NCBI RefSeq assembly: GCF_001981525.1
Contig: NZ_MPSB01000002.1
Location: 248,001 to 312,000 of the forward strand
DNA length: 64,000 nt
Direction of reading: 5' to 3'
DNA from: Sphingomonas jeddahensis
Lineage (GTDB): Bacteria; Pseudomonadota; Alphaproteobacteria; Sphingomonadales; Sphingomonadaceae
The notes under the pieces: generated by a model
The model's database searches: none
The model's input: the letters and a program-made list of their open reading frames with translations, nothing else
Told to the model about the DNA's origin: nothing
Shown here: one piece after another, positions 8,983 through 17,395 of the stretch
Layout of the letters: every line of letters begins with the position of its first letter
Numbering within the stretch: position 1 is the first letter of the stretch
Position numbers and translations under genes: made by a program

Positions 8983-9648
8983 CTAGGTGCGGTCGCGACG
9001 GGTTACCTCGCCGGCGGCGGATATATAGGCTGCATCCACCTCATCGAGGAACAGGCCATGGCCTAGCGCACCGGGGATCGCGTCGATCGCTCCCGCCAGC
9101 GCGTGCGGATCGGCCAGAGCGGCGAAGCGGCAGTCGGCCACGAGATTGCCGTTGTCGGTCCAGTAATCAGGTCGCACGGTCACGGCCGCCCCGAGTTCCT
9201 CGAGCCGGGCGACAACGAAGCTGAGGGCGAACGGCAGCACCTCGACCGGCAGCTTAGCCGCTCCGATCGCCTCCACGCTCTTCGATCCGTCGGCGATCAC
9301 GACGAAGCGCTTCGCTGCCGCCGCGACCGCTTTCTCGCGCAGCATTGCGCCGCCTGCGCCCTTGATCGCCCATAGCCTGGCGTCGATCTCGTCGGCCCCG
9401 TCGATCGCCAGGTCGAGCGACGGCACCTCGGCGAAGTCCCGCACTGCGATACCGGCCGCGATCGCCGCCTGCGCGGTTGCCTTGCTGGTGGCAACTGCCT
9501 CTACCTTGAGCCCATCCGTGATGCGCCGCGCCAGTGCCGCGACCGCGAAAGCGGCGGTTGATCCGGTACCCAGGCCGACGATCATGCCGTCGCATATCTC
9601 CGCCACCGCCGCTTCGGCCGCCAGCCGCTTGTCCTGCTCGACGCTCAT
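8983..9648 (-). CDS. rpiA: Ribose-5-phosphate isomerase A
   Basis: A 221-residue RpiA interconverting ribose 5-phosphate and ribulose 5-phosphate. The three family motifs are in order: GLGTGST at 25-31, DGADEID at 83-89 and KGAGGAMLREK at 96-106, which holds the catalytic region. I set the start at the ATG at 9648. The frame stays open upstream, but that part has no family similarity and runs into the divergent deacetylase. It is the last of four pentose-phosphate genes on this strand. Confidence 0.95.
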   Translation of the reverse strand: MSVEQDKRLAAEAAVAEICDGMIVGLGTGSTAAFAVAALARRITDGLKVEAVATSKATAQAAIAAGIAVRDFAEVPSLDLAIDGADEIDARLWAIKGAGGAMLREKAVAAAAKRFVVIADGSKSVEAIGAAKLPVEVLPFALSFVVARLEELGAAVTVRPDYWTDNGNLVADCRFAALADPHALAGAIDAIPGALGHGLFLDEVDAAYISAAGEVTRRDRT

Positions 9649-9696
9649 GTGTCGGCCTCTAGCGCTTCCGTGGGCCACGCGGCTACAGCCGATGGC

Positions 9697-10473
9697 ATGA
9701 CGATCGCTCGCCTTCTCGCATTTGCTCTCGTTCTTTGTGGCGCGCCGGCCGCGGCCCGCTGGCCGAACGGCGCCAGGGCGGCGGTCGCGCTCACCTATGA
9801 CGATGCGCTCACGTCGCAGCTCGACATTGCCGCACCGGCGCTCGATCGCGCGGGGCTGAAAGGTACCTTCTTTCTCAGCACCGTGAAGCGCGAGCACGTC
9901 GACCGCTGGCGCACGCTAGCCCGCCAGGGGCATGAGCTCGCCAACCATTCGATGTTCCACCCCTGCCCGGTGGGAACGTATCCGGAAGACCCGCGCTACA
10001 CGTCGGAGGCCTATACGCCGGCGCAGATGGTGCGCGAGATCGAACGGCAGGAGGTGCTGCTGACCGCGATCGACGGGCGGCAGAAACATGGCTTCGCCAG
10101 CCCCTGCACCGTCAACGCGGTGAACGGGCAAGATTATCTCGCGCCGCTGACCACCGCCGGTATCGTCAGCTACGCGCGCTCGATGACGGATCTGCCCGCC
10201 GCGCGTTCTTCGGTGATCGCCGACCCGATGCGCATCGCCGGGCGCGGCTTCAAAGAAACGGTCACCGGCGCGGAGCTGATCGCTTATGCGCAGGAAGCAA
10301 TGCGCGACGGCGGCACGGCAGTGTACGTCTTCCACGGCGTTGGCGGTGATTATCTGCAGACCTCCGCGAAGGCGCATGAGGAACTGCTCGCGTGGCTGCG
10401 CGCGCACAAGGAGATCTGGGTGGCGCCACTCGGCGAGATCGTCGCCTGGAGCCAACGCCACCCTGATCCTTAA
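9697..10473 (+). CDS. Secreted polysaccharide deacetylase-family protein (NodB fold)
   Basis: A 258-residue protein with a probable signal peptide (residues 1-20, ending in Ala-Ala-Ala). It has the NodB-homology motifs: T-Y-D-D at 33-36 holds the catalytic and metal Asp pair, and H-E-L-A-N-H-S at 79-85 provides the metal histidine region, with a further His at 88. Such proteins remove N-acetyl or O-acetyl groups from cell-surface polysaccharides. It is divergent from rpiA with only 48 bases between starts, and its stop overlaps the crotonase stop tail to tail. The substrate is unknown. Confidence 0.83.
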   Translation: MTIARLLAFALVLCGAPAAARWPNGARAAVALTYDDALTSQLDIAAPALDRAGLKGTFFLSTVKREHVDRWRTLARQGHELANHSMFHPCPVGTYPEDPRYTSEAYTPAQMVREIERQEVLLTAIDGRQKHGFASPCTVNAVNGQDYLAPLTTAGIVSYARSMTDLPAARSSVIADPMRIAGRGFKETVTGAELIAYAQEAMRDGGTAVYVFHGVGGDYLQTSAKAHEELLAWLRAHKEIWVAPLGEIVAWSQRHPDP

Positions 10474-11363
10474 CCGTACTTCTGCTCGTCCCACCACGGG
10501 AAGAAATCGGGCATGTTGGCGGACACCTTGTCGGGATAGGCCGGCGTGCGCTTCTCCAGGAATGACGTGACGCCTTCCTTGGCATCGCCCGAGCGACCGC
10601 GGGCGAGGATCGCGCGGCTGTCGATCTTGTGCGCGTCCATCGGGTGCTGGAAGCCGAGACCGCGCCACAGCATTTGGCGGGTGAGCGCGACCGAGACCGG
10701 CGCGGTGTTGTCGGCGATCTCCCGCGCCAGCGCGTTGGCGACGGCGAGCAACTCGCCGCCGGGCACCACCTGCTTGACCAGTCCGCCGTTCAGCGCCTCC
10801 TGGGCATCGAACACCCGGCCGGTGTAGCACCATTCCAGCGCCTGGTTGATGCCAACAACGCGCGGCAGGAAGAAGCTGGACGCTGCCTCCGGCACGATCC
10901 CGCGCCGCGCGAACACGAAGCCGAAGCGCGCGCTATCGCTAGCGATGCGGATGTCCATGGGCAGCTGCATGGTGGAGCCGACGCCGACCGCCGCGCCGTT
11001 CACTGCCGCGATCACCGGCTTCAGACATTCGAAGATGCGTAGCGTCAGGCGGCCGCCGCCATCGCGCGCTTCTTCCATCTCATAGGTCAGCCCGCCCTGC
11101 CCGCTGCCGTGATCGGGACGATCGCTGCGCTTGTCATAGTCGAACGTCTTGGCGCCCGCCGACAGATCCGCCCCGGCGCAGAAGGCGCGGCCGGCGCCGG
11201 TGACGATCACGCATTTCACGTCATCGTCGGCGTCGATCTTGTCGAACGCATCGATCATCTCGGCCATCATCGTGCCGGTGAACGCATTCAACTTCTCGGG
11301 TCGGTTGAGCGTGATGGTCGCGATGCCGTCCTTCACGTCATAGATGATCTGCTCGTATGCCAA
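10470..11363 (-). CDS. Enoyl-CoA hydratase/isomerase (crotonase) family protein
   Basis: A 297-residue crotonase-fold enzyme. Oxyanion-hole segments are FCAGADLS at 61-68 and NGAAVGVGS at 122-130, and Glu159 in G-I-V-P-E is a candidate catalytic acid. Members hydrate or isomerise acyl-CoA intermediates in fatty-acid breakdown. The start is a TTG at 11363 with GAGGAG seven bases upstream. It is divergent from a MaoC hydratase and next to a thiolase, which supports an acyl-CoA degradation locus. An AT-rich palindrome lies 45 bases upstream. Confidence 0.9.
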   Translation of the reverse strand: MAYEQIIYDVKDGIATITLNRPEKLNAFTGTMMAEMIDAFDKIDADDDVKCVIVTGAGRAFCAGADLSAGAKTFDYDKRSDRPDHGSGQGGLTYEMEEARDGGGRLTLRIFECLKPVIAAVNGAAVGVGSTMQLPMDIRIASDSARFGFVFARRGIVPEAASSFFLPRVVGINQALEWCYTGRVFDAQEALNGGLVKQVVPGGELLAVANALAREIADNTAPVSVALTRQMLWRGLGFQHPMDAHKIDSRAILARGRSGDAKEGVTSFLEKRTPAYPDKVSANMPDFFPWWDEQKYG

Positions 11364-11408
11364 GCCGCCTCTCCTCCTTGCGCCGCCCCTCCGGCAGCTG
11401 TCTTCACT

Positions 11409-11428
11409 ACCATAACATTATTTATGGT
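11409..11428. promoter_or_regulatory. Perfect AT-rich inverted repeat, candidate operator
   Basis: The sequence ACCATAA-N6-TTATGGT is a perfect 7+7 inverted repeat in an otherwise GC-rich region. It lies between the divergent crotonase (start 11363) and maoC (start 11608). The size and symmetry suit a dimeric repressor of the TetR or GntR type, and acyl-CoA genes are often controlled by such proteins. No regulator gene is adjacent. Confidence 0.5.
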
Positions 11429-11607
11429 GGACCGCGCAAGCGCGGGCGTGCCGTAGCGGCATTTTAGAAGATGCGGTTCGCCATTCCCGCCCTTGCCCGG
11501 TGCAACTTTCCATCATCCGGTCGAGGGAGGCTTGCGGCCCTGCTGCCGTCGCGCCTACAGATACGCTGCACCCGCGAACGGGACGAGGAAGCCAAGGGGA
11601 GTTTGTC

Positions 11608-12057
11608 GTGAACGCAGACGAAATGAAGGCCGCGATCGGCAAGGAAAGCGTGTCCGACTGGGTCGAAGTGACGCAGGAGATGATCAACAAGTTCGCCGAC
11701 GCGACCGGCGATCACCAGTTCATCCACATCGATCCGGTGCGTGCCAAGGAAACGCCGTTCGGCACGACGATCGCACACGGCTTCCTGACGCTGTCGCTGC
11801 TGCCGCTGCTGTCCGCCAAGAACCCGAACATGCCGCGGCTCGATGGCGTGAAGATGGGCGTCAATTACGGCGGCAACAAAGTGCGGTTCCTGGCGCCCGT
11901 GCCGTCGGGATCGAAGGTGCGCGGGCGTTCGAAGCTGACCGAGTTCGAGGAGAAGCGTCCGGGCCAGTATCAGTTCACCACCGAGACTACGGTGGAGATC
12001 GAAGGATCGGAGAAGCCGGCCATGATCGCCGAGTGGATCACTCAGGTTTTTGCCTGA
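11608..12057 (+). CDS. MaoC-like (R)-specific enoyl-CoA hydratase
   Basis: A 149-residue single hot-dog-fold hydratase. The hydratase-2 motif F-A-D-A-T-G-D-H-Q-F-I-H at 29-40 carries the catalytic Asp and His, followed by a family-typical A-H-G-F at 56-59. It hydrates trans-2-enoyl-CoA to (R)-3-hydroxyacyl-CoA, which can feed PHA synthesis or beta-oxidation. The GTG start at 11608 has AGGGGAG six bases upstream; the frame stays open for 36 codons before it without family similarity. It is followed by a PalC repeat and then a thiolase. Confidence 0.9.
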   Translation: MNADEMKAAIGKESVSDWVEVTQEMINKFADATGDHQFIHIDPVRAKETPFGTTIAHGFLTLSLLPLLSAKNPNMPRLDGVKMGVNYGGNKVRFLAPVPSGSKVRGRSKLTEFEEKRPGQYQFTTETTVEIEGSEKPAMIAEWITQVFA

Positions 12058-12065
12058 TCTGATCT

Positions 12066-12169
12066 CCCATCCCGCTTGCGGGAGGAGTCAGGGGTGGGCT
12101 GTCCATAACCACGCTTTCCCCTGACCGACACGCCCAACCCCCAACCCCTCCCCGCAAGCGGGAGGGGAG
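12066..12169. repeat. PalC palindromic repeat (double hairpin)
   Basis: The left arm CCCATCCCGCTTGCGGGAGG and the right arm CCCCGCAAGCGGGAGGGGAG each form a hairpin; a GGGGTGGG / CCCAACCCC pair lies inside. It is an intergenic member of the family whose other copies enter rnr (20256-20357) and the murC/murB junction (36218-36320). It lies between maoC and the thiolase. Confidence 0.8.
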
Positions 12170-12186
12170 TTGAAGGACCACCATCC

Positions 12187-13365
12187 ATGCGTTCCGCCGT
12201 TATCGTTTCCACCGCCCGCACCCCGATCGGCCGTGCCTATCGCGGGGCGTTCAACAACATGCTGTCGCCCACCCTCGCCAGCCACGCGCTGAAGGCCGCG
12301 GTCGAGCGCGCCAAGATCGACGGCGCCGAGGTGCAGGACGTGATCATGGGCTCCGCGCTTCAGCAGGGTGCACAGGCGACCAACATCGCGCGCACGTCAC
12401 TGTTGCGCGCGGGCCTGCCGACCTCGGTATCGGGCATGTCGCTCGATCGGCAGTGCGCGTCGGGGCTGATGGCGATCGCCACCGCCGCCAAGCAGATCGT
12501 CGTGGACAATATGGACGTTGCGATCGGCGCCGGCGTGGACTCGATCAGCATCGTGCAGACGCCGCAGATGCGCGTGCAGCCCGACCCTGAGCTCGTGGCA
12601 ATGCACAAGGACATCTACATGCCGATGCTGCAGACCGCGGAAGTGGTCGCGAAGCGCTATGGCATCAGCCGCGATGCGCAGGACGAGTACGGCTTCCAGA
12701 GCCAGATGCGGACTGCTGCCGCGCAGGCTGCCGGCAAGTTCGACGACGAGATCGTTCCGGTAACTGCCAACATGGCGGTGGTGAACAAGGAGACCAAGGA
12801 GGTCTCCTATAAGGAAGTCACCCTGTCGAAGGACGAGGGCAATCGCGCCGACACGACGCTGGAAGGCCTGAAGGCGCTGAAGCCGGTGCTCGGGCCGGAT
12901 CTCAACATCACCGCCGGCAACGCTTCGCAGCTGTCGGACGGCGCATCGGCCAGCGTACTGATGGAAGAGAAGCTGGCCGAGAAGAAGGGCCTCACCCCGC
13001 TCGGCCGCTACGTCGGCATGGCAGTGGCGGGGACCGAGCCTGACGAAATGGGCATCGGCCCTGTCTTCGCGATCCCCAAGCTGCTTGAGCGGTTCGGCCT
13101 GAAGACCAGCGACATCGGCCTGTGGGAACTGAACGAAGCGTTCGCGGTGCAGGTGCTTTATTGCCGCGACAAGCTGGGCATCCCTGATGAGCTGCTCAAC
13201 GTCAACGGCGGCGCGATCTCGATCGGTCACCCTTACGGCATGTCAGGCGCGCGTATGACGGGCCACGCGCTGATCGAAGGCAAGCGGCGCGGCGCGAAGT
13301 ACGTCGTTGTCACGATGTGCGTCGGCGGCGGCATGGGCGCGGCCGGGTTGTTCGAAGTGCTTTAA
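12187..13365 (+). CDS. Acetyl-CoA acyltransferase (thiolase)
   Basis: A 392-residue thiolase. The acyl-accepting Cys90 is in D-R-Q-C-A-S-G, His348 in G-H-P-Y-G-M-S-G and the second catalytic Cys378 in C-V-G-G-G-M-G. It either cleaves 3-ketoacyl-CoA (degradative) or condenses acetyl-CoA (first step of PHA synthesis); the context of a crotonase, a MaoC hydratase and a PHA depolymerase leaves both open. The gene is followed by a strong hairpin at 13414-13445. Confidence 0.93.
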   Translation: MRSAVIVSTARTPIGRAYRGAFNNMLSPTLASHALKAAVERAKIDGAEVQDVIMGSALQQGAQATNIARTSLLRAGLPTSVSGMSLDRQCASGLMAIATAAKQIVVDNMDVAIGAGVDSISIVQTPQMRVQPDPELVAMHKDIYMPMLQTAEVVAKRYGISRDAQDEYGFQSQMRTAAAQAAGKFDDEIVPVTANMAVVNKETKEVSYKEVTLSKDEGNRADTTLEGLKALKPVLGPDLNITAGNASQLSDGASASVLMEEKLAEKKGLTPLGRYVGMAVAGTEPDEMGIGPVFAIPKLLERFGLKTSDIGLWELNEAFAVQVLYCRDKLGIPDELLNVNGGAISIGHPYGMSGARMTGHALIEGKRRGAKYVVVTMCVGGGMGAAGLFEVL

Positions 13366-13413
13366 TTGAGCATTCGCCGGGGACGCGTGATGTATTTCAT
13401 AAGCACCTGACCA

Positions 13414-13445
13414 TGAGCCCCGGCCGCTGCTACGGCCGGGGCTCA
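13414..13445. terminator. Strong hairpin downstream of the thiolase
   Basis: A 13-base perfect stem, TGAGCCCCGGCCG with its complement around a six-base loop, lies 49 bases after the thiolase stop. There is no T run, so intrinsic termination would be weak. It could also stabilise the mRNA or serve the small minus-strand ORF at 13516-13578. Confidence 0.55.
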
Positions 13446-13515
13446 AGTCGTTTAGGGCTCATGCTCCTGTACGAGCCCCGCCGGGCACCTCAATTCCCGC
13501 TGGATTCGATTTCCG

Positions 13516-13578
13516 TCAGACCAAGATCGCAAAGGCGAACGGCACCAGCAAAAAGGGGCACAATTCGGCGAGCCTCAT
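13516..13578 (-). CDS. Putative 20-residue hydrophobic membrane peptide
   Basis: An ATG at 13578 opens a 20-codon frame ending in TGA at 13516-13518. The ribosome site is very strong: GGGGAGGTG lies five bases upstream. The peptide starts M-R-L-A-E-L-C, then about 13 hydrophobic residues (P-F-L-L-V-P-F-A-F-A-I-L-V), enough for a short membrane segment. It lies alone between the thiolase and a stress-protein gene, on the opposite strand. I recognise no family. Candidates are a small membrane protein or a type I toxin-like peptide. Support rests on the ribosome site and composition. Confidence 0.45.
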   Translation of the reverse strand: MRLAELCPFLLVPFAFAILV

Positions 13579-13702
13579 AGTTGCACCTCCCCATGCAACA
13601 GTTGGATTGCTGCCGCCCCGCGCGATGTCGGCGCGATTAACGGAACGCAACCAACCCACGTCCTTCTCGTTCTCCCGACAAATTCACAGCAGGAGACGAT
13701 GA

Positions 13703-14179
13703 ATGGCCAATCACGACAGCCCGCAGGAAGTCGCGGAAACATTCCTCAAGAAGCTGGAGGAAAGCCCTTTCGTGATGATCGGGCTGACGGGCGGCCAGCA
13801 TTCCGAGCCGATGAACGTCAAGCTTGACGATACCCAGCCGAACACGCTGTTCATCTTTTCGGCGCACGACAATCGCATCGCGAAGGGCGGCGCGGCGATG
13901 GCGCAGTTCGTCGGCAAGGGGCATGATTTCTTCGGCTGCCTGGCTGGCCGTGTGTCGCAGGAAACCGATCAGGCGACCTTCGACAAGCTCTGGGACAATC
14001 GGGTCGAGGCATGGTTCCCGAACGGCAAGGCCGACGCGCGGCTCAACCGCTTCGACGTCACATCGGCCGAACTGTGGGAAACTGACGTTGCGGTTAGCGG
14101 GCGGCTGAAGATGCTGTTCGGCGGGACGATCGACGCTTCGGAATCGTCGAGCCACGCCAAGGTCGGATCGATCGCCTGA
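13703..14179 (+). CDS. Pyridoxamine 5'-phosphate oxidase-like, general stress protein 26 type
   Basis: A 158-residue protein of the FMN-binding split-barrel fold in the general stress FMN/FAD-binding group. The pattern of an N-terminal helix, a stretch beginning F-V-M-I-G-L, an F-I-F-S-A-H-D-N segment and a late N-R-V-E-A-W-F-P-N-G motif at about 98-107 is typical. Family members bind flavin or F420-like cofactors but most have no known reaction. The ATG at 13703 has AGGAG about seven bases upstream. It is monocistronic, and a role in stress physiology is an inference from the family. Confidence 0.8.
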   Translation: MANHDSPQEVAETFLKKLEESPFVMIGLTGGQHSEPMNVKLDDTQPNTLFIFSAHDNRIAKGGAAMAQFVGKGHDFFGCLAGRVSQETDQATFDKLWDNRVEAWFPNGKADARLNRFDVTSAELWETDVAVSGRLKMLFGGTIDASESSSHAKVGSIA

Positions 14180-14245
14180 ACCAGCCGGGGCAGTTACGAT
14201 CACACAAAGGCGTCATGCCGGGCTCGTTCCGGCATCACGTTGGTT

Positions 14246-15478
14246 TCAATCGTGGGCGGTTATCCAGTCTTCGACCACAGGCGCAATGCGCTCGCGCCAC
14301 TTCGACCCGTTGAAGATGCCGTAATGGCCGACACCCTCGGCCATATAGTAACGCTTCTTCTCCTCCGGCAGCGCCGTGGCGATCGTCAGCGCCGCCTTGG
14401 TCTGCCCCAGCCCTGAAATATCGTCGCGTTCGCCCTCGATTGCGAGCAAGCCGATGTCGGTGATCGCCGCCGGATCGACGGGCCGGCCACGGTGCGTCAT
14501 CGTCCCGTTCGGCAGCGCATGCGTCTGGAACACCAGGTCGATCGTCTGGAGATAATATTCCGCGGCCATGTCGCAGACCGAGCGATATTCGTCGTAGAAG
14601 TCCTTGGTCGCATCCGCGCTCTCGCCATCGCCGCGGACGAGATGTTTGAACATCTCCCAATGGCTCATCATGTGATTGCCGAGGTTCATCGACATGAAGC
14701 CGGTGAGCTGGAGGAAACCGGGATAGACCTGTCGCCCGGCGCCCGGATACATGTGCGGCACGGTGGCAATGACATTCTGCTGGAACCAGGAATGCGGCCG
14801 TTCCGTCGCCAGCGTGTTCACCGCCGTCGGCGCCTCGCGTGTGTCGATCGGCCCGCCCATCATGGTCAGCGTCTTAGGGCGGCAGGGATGCTTGTCCGCG
14901 CTCATCAGGCATGCGGCGGCATAGCAGGGCACCGATGGCTGGCAGACCGCCAGCATGTGCGCGCTCCCCTTGTCGCCATCGGGCCCGATCGCTTCCAGAA
15001 AAGCGACGAGATAATCGACATAATCATCGAGATCGAAGCGCCCCTCGGCGAGCGGCACGTACTTCGCGTCACGCCAGTCAGTGATGTACACGTCCGCGAA
15101 CGGCAGCATCCGCTCCACCGTGCCGCGCAGCAATGTCGCGAAATGACCCGACATCGGCGCGACGATCAGCAGCTTGGGCCCGCCCTCGACCCCGTCACGC
15201 ACGAAGCGTTTCAGCTGCCCGAACGGCTTTTGCAGCACGATCTGCTCATCCACGGCGACTTCCCGACCGTCGATGGTCGTGTGATCGAGCCCGAACGCCG
15301 GCTTACCCCGTGATGCTGCCGCATGTGCGAACACCTCCAGCGCAGACGCCATGATCTGCCCGCCACCGAAATAGGCGAACGGGTTTGCCGGGTTTTGCAG
15401 CATGCCCGCGCTGAAATTGGCCATCGCGCTGGCCGTGGCGAGCAGCGAGCGGTTGAATTCATAAGCATCGTAGAGCAT
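14246..15478 (-). CDS. phaZ: Intracellular polyhydroxyalkanoate depolymerase
   Basis: A 410-residue alpha/beta-hydrolase that degrades PHA granules inside the cell. The nucleophile is a cysteine (Cys179 in L-A-V-C-Q-P) instead of the usual serine, as in the PhaZ of Cupriavidus. The other triad members are probably Asp352 or Asp353 in E-R-D-D and His385 in V-G-H-Y-G. The ATG at 15478 begins M-L-Y-D-A-Y-E-F, a typical family N-terminus. A perfect 15-base palindrome 39 bases upstream of the start resembles a PhaR site. The gene is divergent from an ABC exporter. Confidence 0.9.
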   Translation of the reverse strand: MLYDAYEFNRSLLATASAMANFSAGMLQNPANPFAYFGGGQIMASALEVFAHAAASRGKPAFGLDHTTIDGREVAVDEQIVLQKPFGQLKRFVRDGVEGGPKLLIVAPMSGHFATLLRGTVERMLPFADVYITDWRDAKYVPLAEGRFDLDDYVDYLVAFLEAIGPDGDKGSAHMLAVCQPSVPCYAAACLMSADKHPCRPKTLTMMGGPIDTREAPTAVNTLATERPHSWFQQNVIATVPHMYPGAGRQVYPGFLQLTGFMSMNLGNHMMSHWEMFKHLVRGDGESADATKDFYDEYRSVCDMAAEYYLQTIDLVFQTHALPNGTMTHRGRPVDPAAITDIGLLAIEGERDDISGLGQTKAALTIATALPEEKKRYYMAEGVGHYGIFNGSKWRERIAPVVEDWITAHD

Positions 15479-15516
15479 CGGGTATCCTGTAGCACGATCG
15501 GGCCGGATTGTACTCA

Positions 15517-15531
15517 TTGTGCACTGCACAA
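15517..15531. promoter_or_regulatory. Perfect palindrome, candidate PhaR operator
   Basis: TTGTGCA-C-TGCACAA is a perfect 7-1-7 palindrome located 39 bases upstream of the PHA depolymerase start and 72 bases before the ABC exporter start. TGCA-centred palindromes are the kind of site described for the PHA repressor PhaR (AniA) in Alphaproteobacteria, recalled from general knowledge. Placement at a PHA gene supports the assignment. Confidence 0.6.
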
Positions 15532-15602
15532 CGAACAACGAGAGCCGTTTGCTCCTTGATGGTGGCCGTTGAGCCACAGTGCTGCCGCTGCTAGGTGGCG
15601 CC

Positions 15603-17381
15603 ATGGCCAGTATCGCGGACGTAGAGCCGCAACCCACCCGCCGGATCGGCAATCTTGCGCTCGTCTGGCGCCACGCCAAGCGCTACCCCGCGCAGATCGC
15701 CGCGGCATGGACAGCGCTCGCGATCACCTCCGCGGCGACGATCGCGATCCCCTACAGCTTCAAGCGCATCATCGACCGGGGTTTCACCGCCGGCGGCGGC
15801 GAGGCTGTGGCCGGCGCGTTCCATTACATGCTGATGATCGTCGCGGTGCTCGCGATCGGCACGGCGGTGCGATTCTATTTCGTGTCCTGGCTGGGCGAGC
15901 GGGTGGTGGCGGATATCCGCACCAGTGTGCAGCGGCATCTGCTGACGCTCAGCCCGCGCTTCTTCGAGGAGAATCGCCCCTCCGAGATCGCCAGCCGCAT
16001 GACGGCCGACACCGCGCAGATCGAAATGGTGGTCGGCACTACCGTCTCGGTCGCGCTGCGCAACGCCTTCACCGGCGTCGGCGGACTGATCTATCTGTTT
16101 GCCATCTCGCCCAAGCTCGCGGGGCTGCTGACACTTGGCATTCCGCTCATCATCCTGCCGATCATGCTGCTCGGCCGGCGCGTGCGTACCTACTCGCGGA
16201 CGTCGCAGGATCGTGTCGCGGACGTCGGCGCAATGGTGACCGAGACGCTCGGCGCGATGAAGATCGTTCAGGCGTTCGGCCAGGAGAAGCGCGAGAGCGA
16301 TCGCTTCACCGGCGCGGTGCAGGCCACCATGGCTGCGGCCGAGCGGCGCATCAGACTGCGCGCGATGATGACTGCGATCGTCATCGGGCTGGTGTTCGGT
16401 TCGATCACCCTGGTGTTGTGGGAAGGCGCGACCGACGTCGCCGCCGGCCGCATCTCCGGCGGATCGATCGCCGCTTTCGTGCTCACCGGCGGGATCGTGG
16501 CCGGCGCGTTCGGGGCATTAACGGAGGTTTATGGCGAATTGCTGCGCGGTGCCGGCGCAGCCGGGCGGCTGGCCGAACTGCTGTCCGAAACGCCCGAGAT
16601 CGCTGCCCCTCCCCGCCCCGTTGCGCTGCCGGAGCCCGCACGCGGCGCAGTGGCGTTCGACCGCGTCGAGTTCCGCTATCCCACCCGCCCCGATGCGGCG
16701 GCGCTACATGATTTCTCGCTTGCGGTCGCACCCGGAGAAACGGTTGCGCTGGTCGGCCCGTCGGGCGCCGGCAAGACGACCTTGTTCCAGCTGCTCCAGC
16801 GCTTCTACGATCCCGCGACAGGCCATGTGTCGATCGATGGCGTGTATCTGCGCGACGCCGATCCTGCTGCCTTGCGCGCGCGGATCGCGATGGTGCCGCA
16901 GGAGACGGTGATCTTCGCCGCCTCGGCGCGCGACAATCTGCGCTACGGCCGCTGGGATGCCGACGACGATGCGCTCTGGGCCGCGGCCGACGCCGCCAAT
17001 GCCGCAGCATTCCTGCGCGATCTGCCGCAAGGGCTCGACACCTTCCTAGGCGAAGGCGGCGCGCGGCTGTCCGGCGGGCAGCGCCAGCGCGTCGCCATCG
17101 CTCGTGCGCTGCTTCGCGATGCGCCGATCCTGCTGCTCGACGAGGCGACCAGTGCGCTGGATGCGGAAAGCGAGCGGCTGGTGCAGGAGGCGCTGGAGCG
17201 GCTGATGGCCGATCGCACGACGCTGGTCATCGCGCATCGCCTGGCCACCGTGCGCGCGGCCGACCGGATCGTGGTGATGGACGGCGGGCGGATCGTGGAG
17301 CAGGGTAATCACGCCGCGCTGATGGCGCGCAGCGGGCTATACGCCCGACTCGCCAGCCTCCAGTTCAGCGAGGCGGCATAA
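15603..17381 (+). CDS. ABC exporter, fused membrane and ATPase domains (MsbA/ABCB type)
   Basis: A 592-residue half-transporter with an N-terminal six-helix membrane domain (about residues 35-330) and a C-terminal ATPase. Walker A is G-P-S-G-A-G-K-T-T at about 385-393, the signature L-S-G-G-Q-R-Q-R starts at about 490 and Walker B with D-E-A-T-S-A-L-D lies near 512-521. It should act as a dimer exporting a lipid, peptide or drug. I prefer the ATG at 15603 over an in-frame GTG at 15579. A reductase-like gene follows after 14 bases. The substrate is unknown. Confidence 0.92.
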   Translation: MASIADVEPQPTRRIGNLALVWRHAKRYPAQIAAAWTALAITSAATIAIPYSFKRIIDRGFTAGGGEAVAGAFHYMLMIVAVLAIGTAVRFYFVSWLGERVVADIRTSVQRHLLTLSPRFFEENRPSEIASRMTADTAQIEMVVGTTVSVALRNAFTGVGGLIYLFAISPKLAGLLTLGIPLIILPIMLLGRRVRTYSRTSQDRVADVGAMVTETLGAMKIVQAFGQEKRESDRFTGAVQATMAAAERRIRLRAMMTAIVIGLVFGSITLVLWEGATDVAAGRISGGSIAAFVLTGGIVAGAFGALTEVYGELLRGAGAAGRLAELLSETPEIAAPPRPVALPEPARGAVAFDRVEFRYPTRPDAAALHDFSLAVAPGETVALVGPSGAGKTTLFQLLQRFYDPATGHVSIDGVYLRDADPAALRARIAMVPQETVIFAASARDNLRYGRWDADDDALWAAADAANAAAFLRDLPQGLDTFLGEGGARLSGGQRQRVAIARALLRDAPILLLDEATSALDAESERLVQEALERLMADRTTLVIAHRLATVRAADRIVVMDGGRIVEQGNHAALMARSGLYARLASLQFSEAA

Positions 17382-17395
17382 GAGGGAGAGGAACG

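Noticed and set aside
9649-9897. Upstream extension of rpiA
   Set aside because: The added residues have no RpiA similarity and overlap the divergent deacetylase; the ATG at 9648 gives a normal-length enzyme.
13642-13671. Possible EcfG promoter before the stress protein gene at 13703
   Set aside because: GGAAC at 13642-13646 and CGTT at 13668-13671 are 21 bases apart, outside the 16-17 base range.
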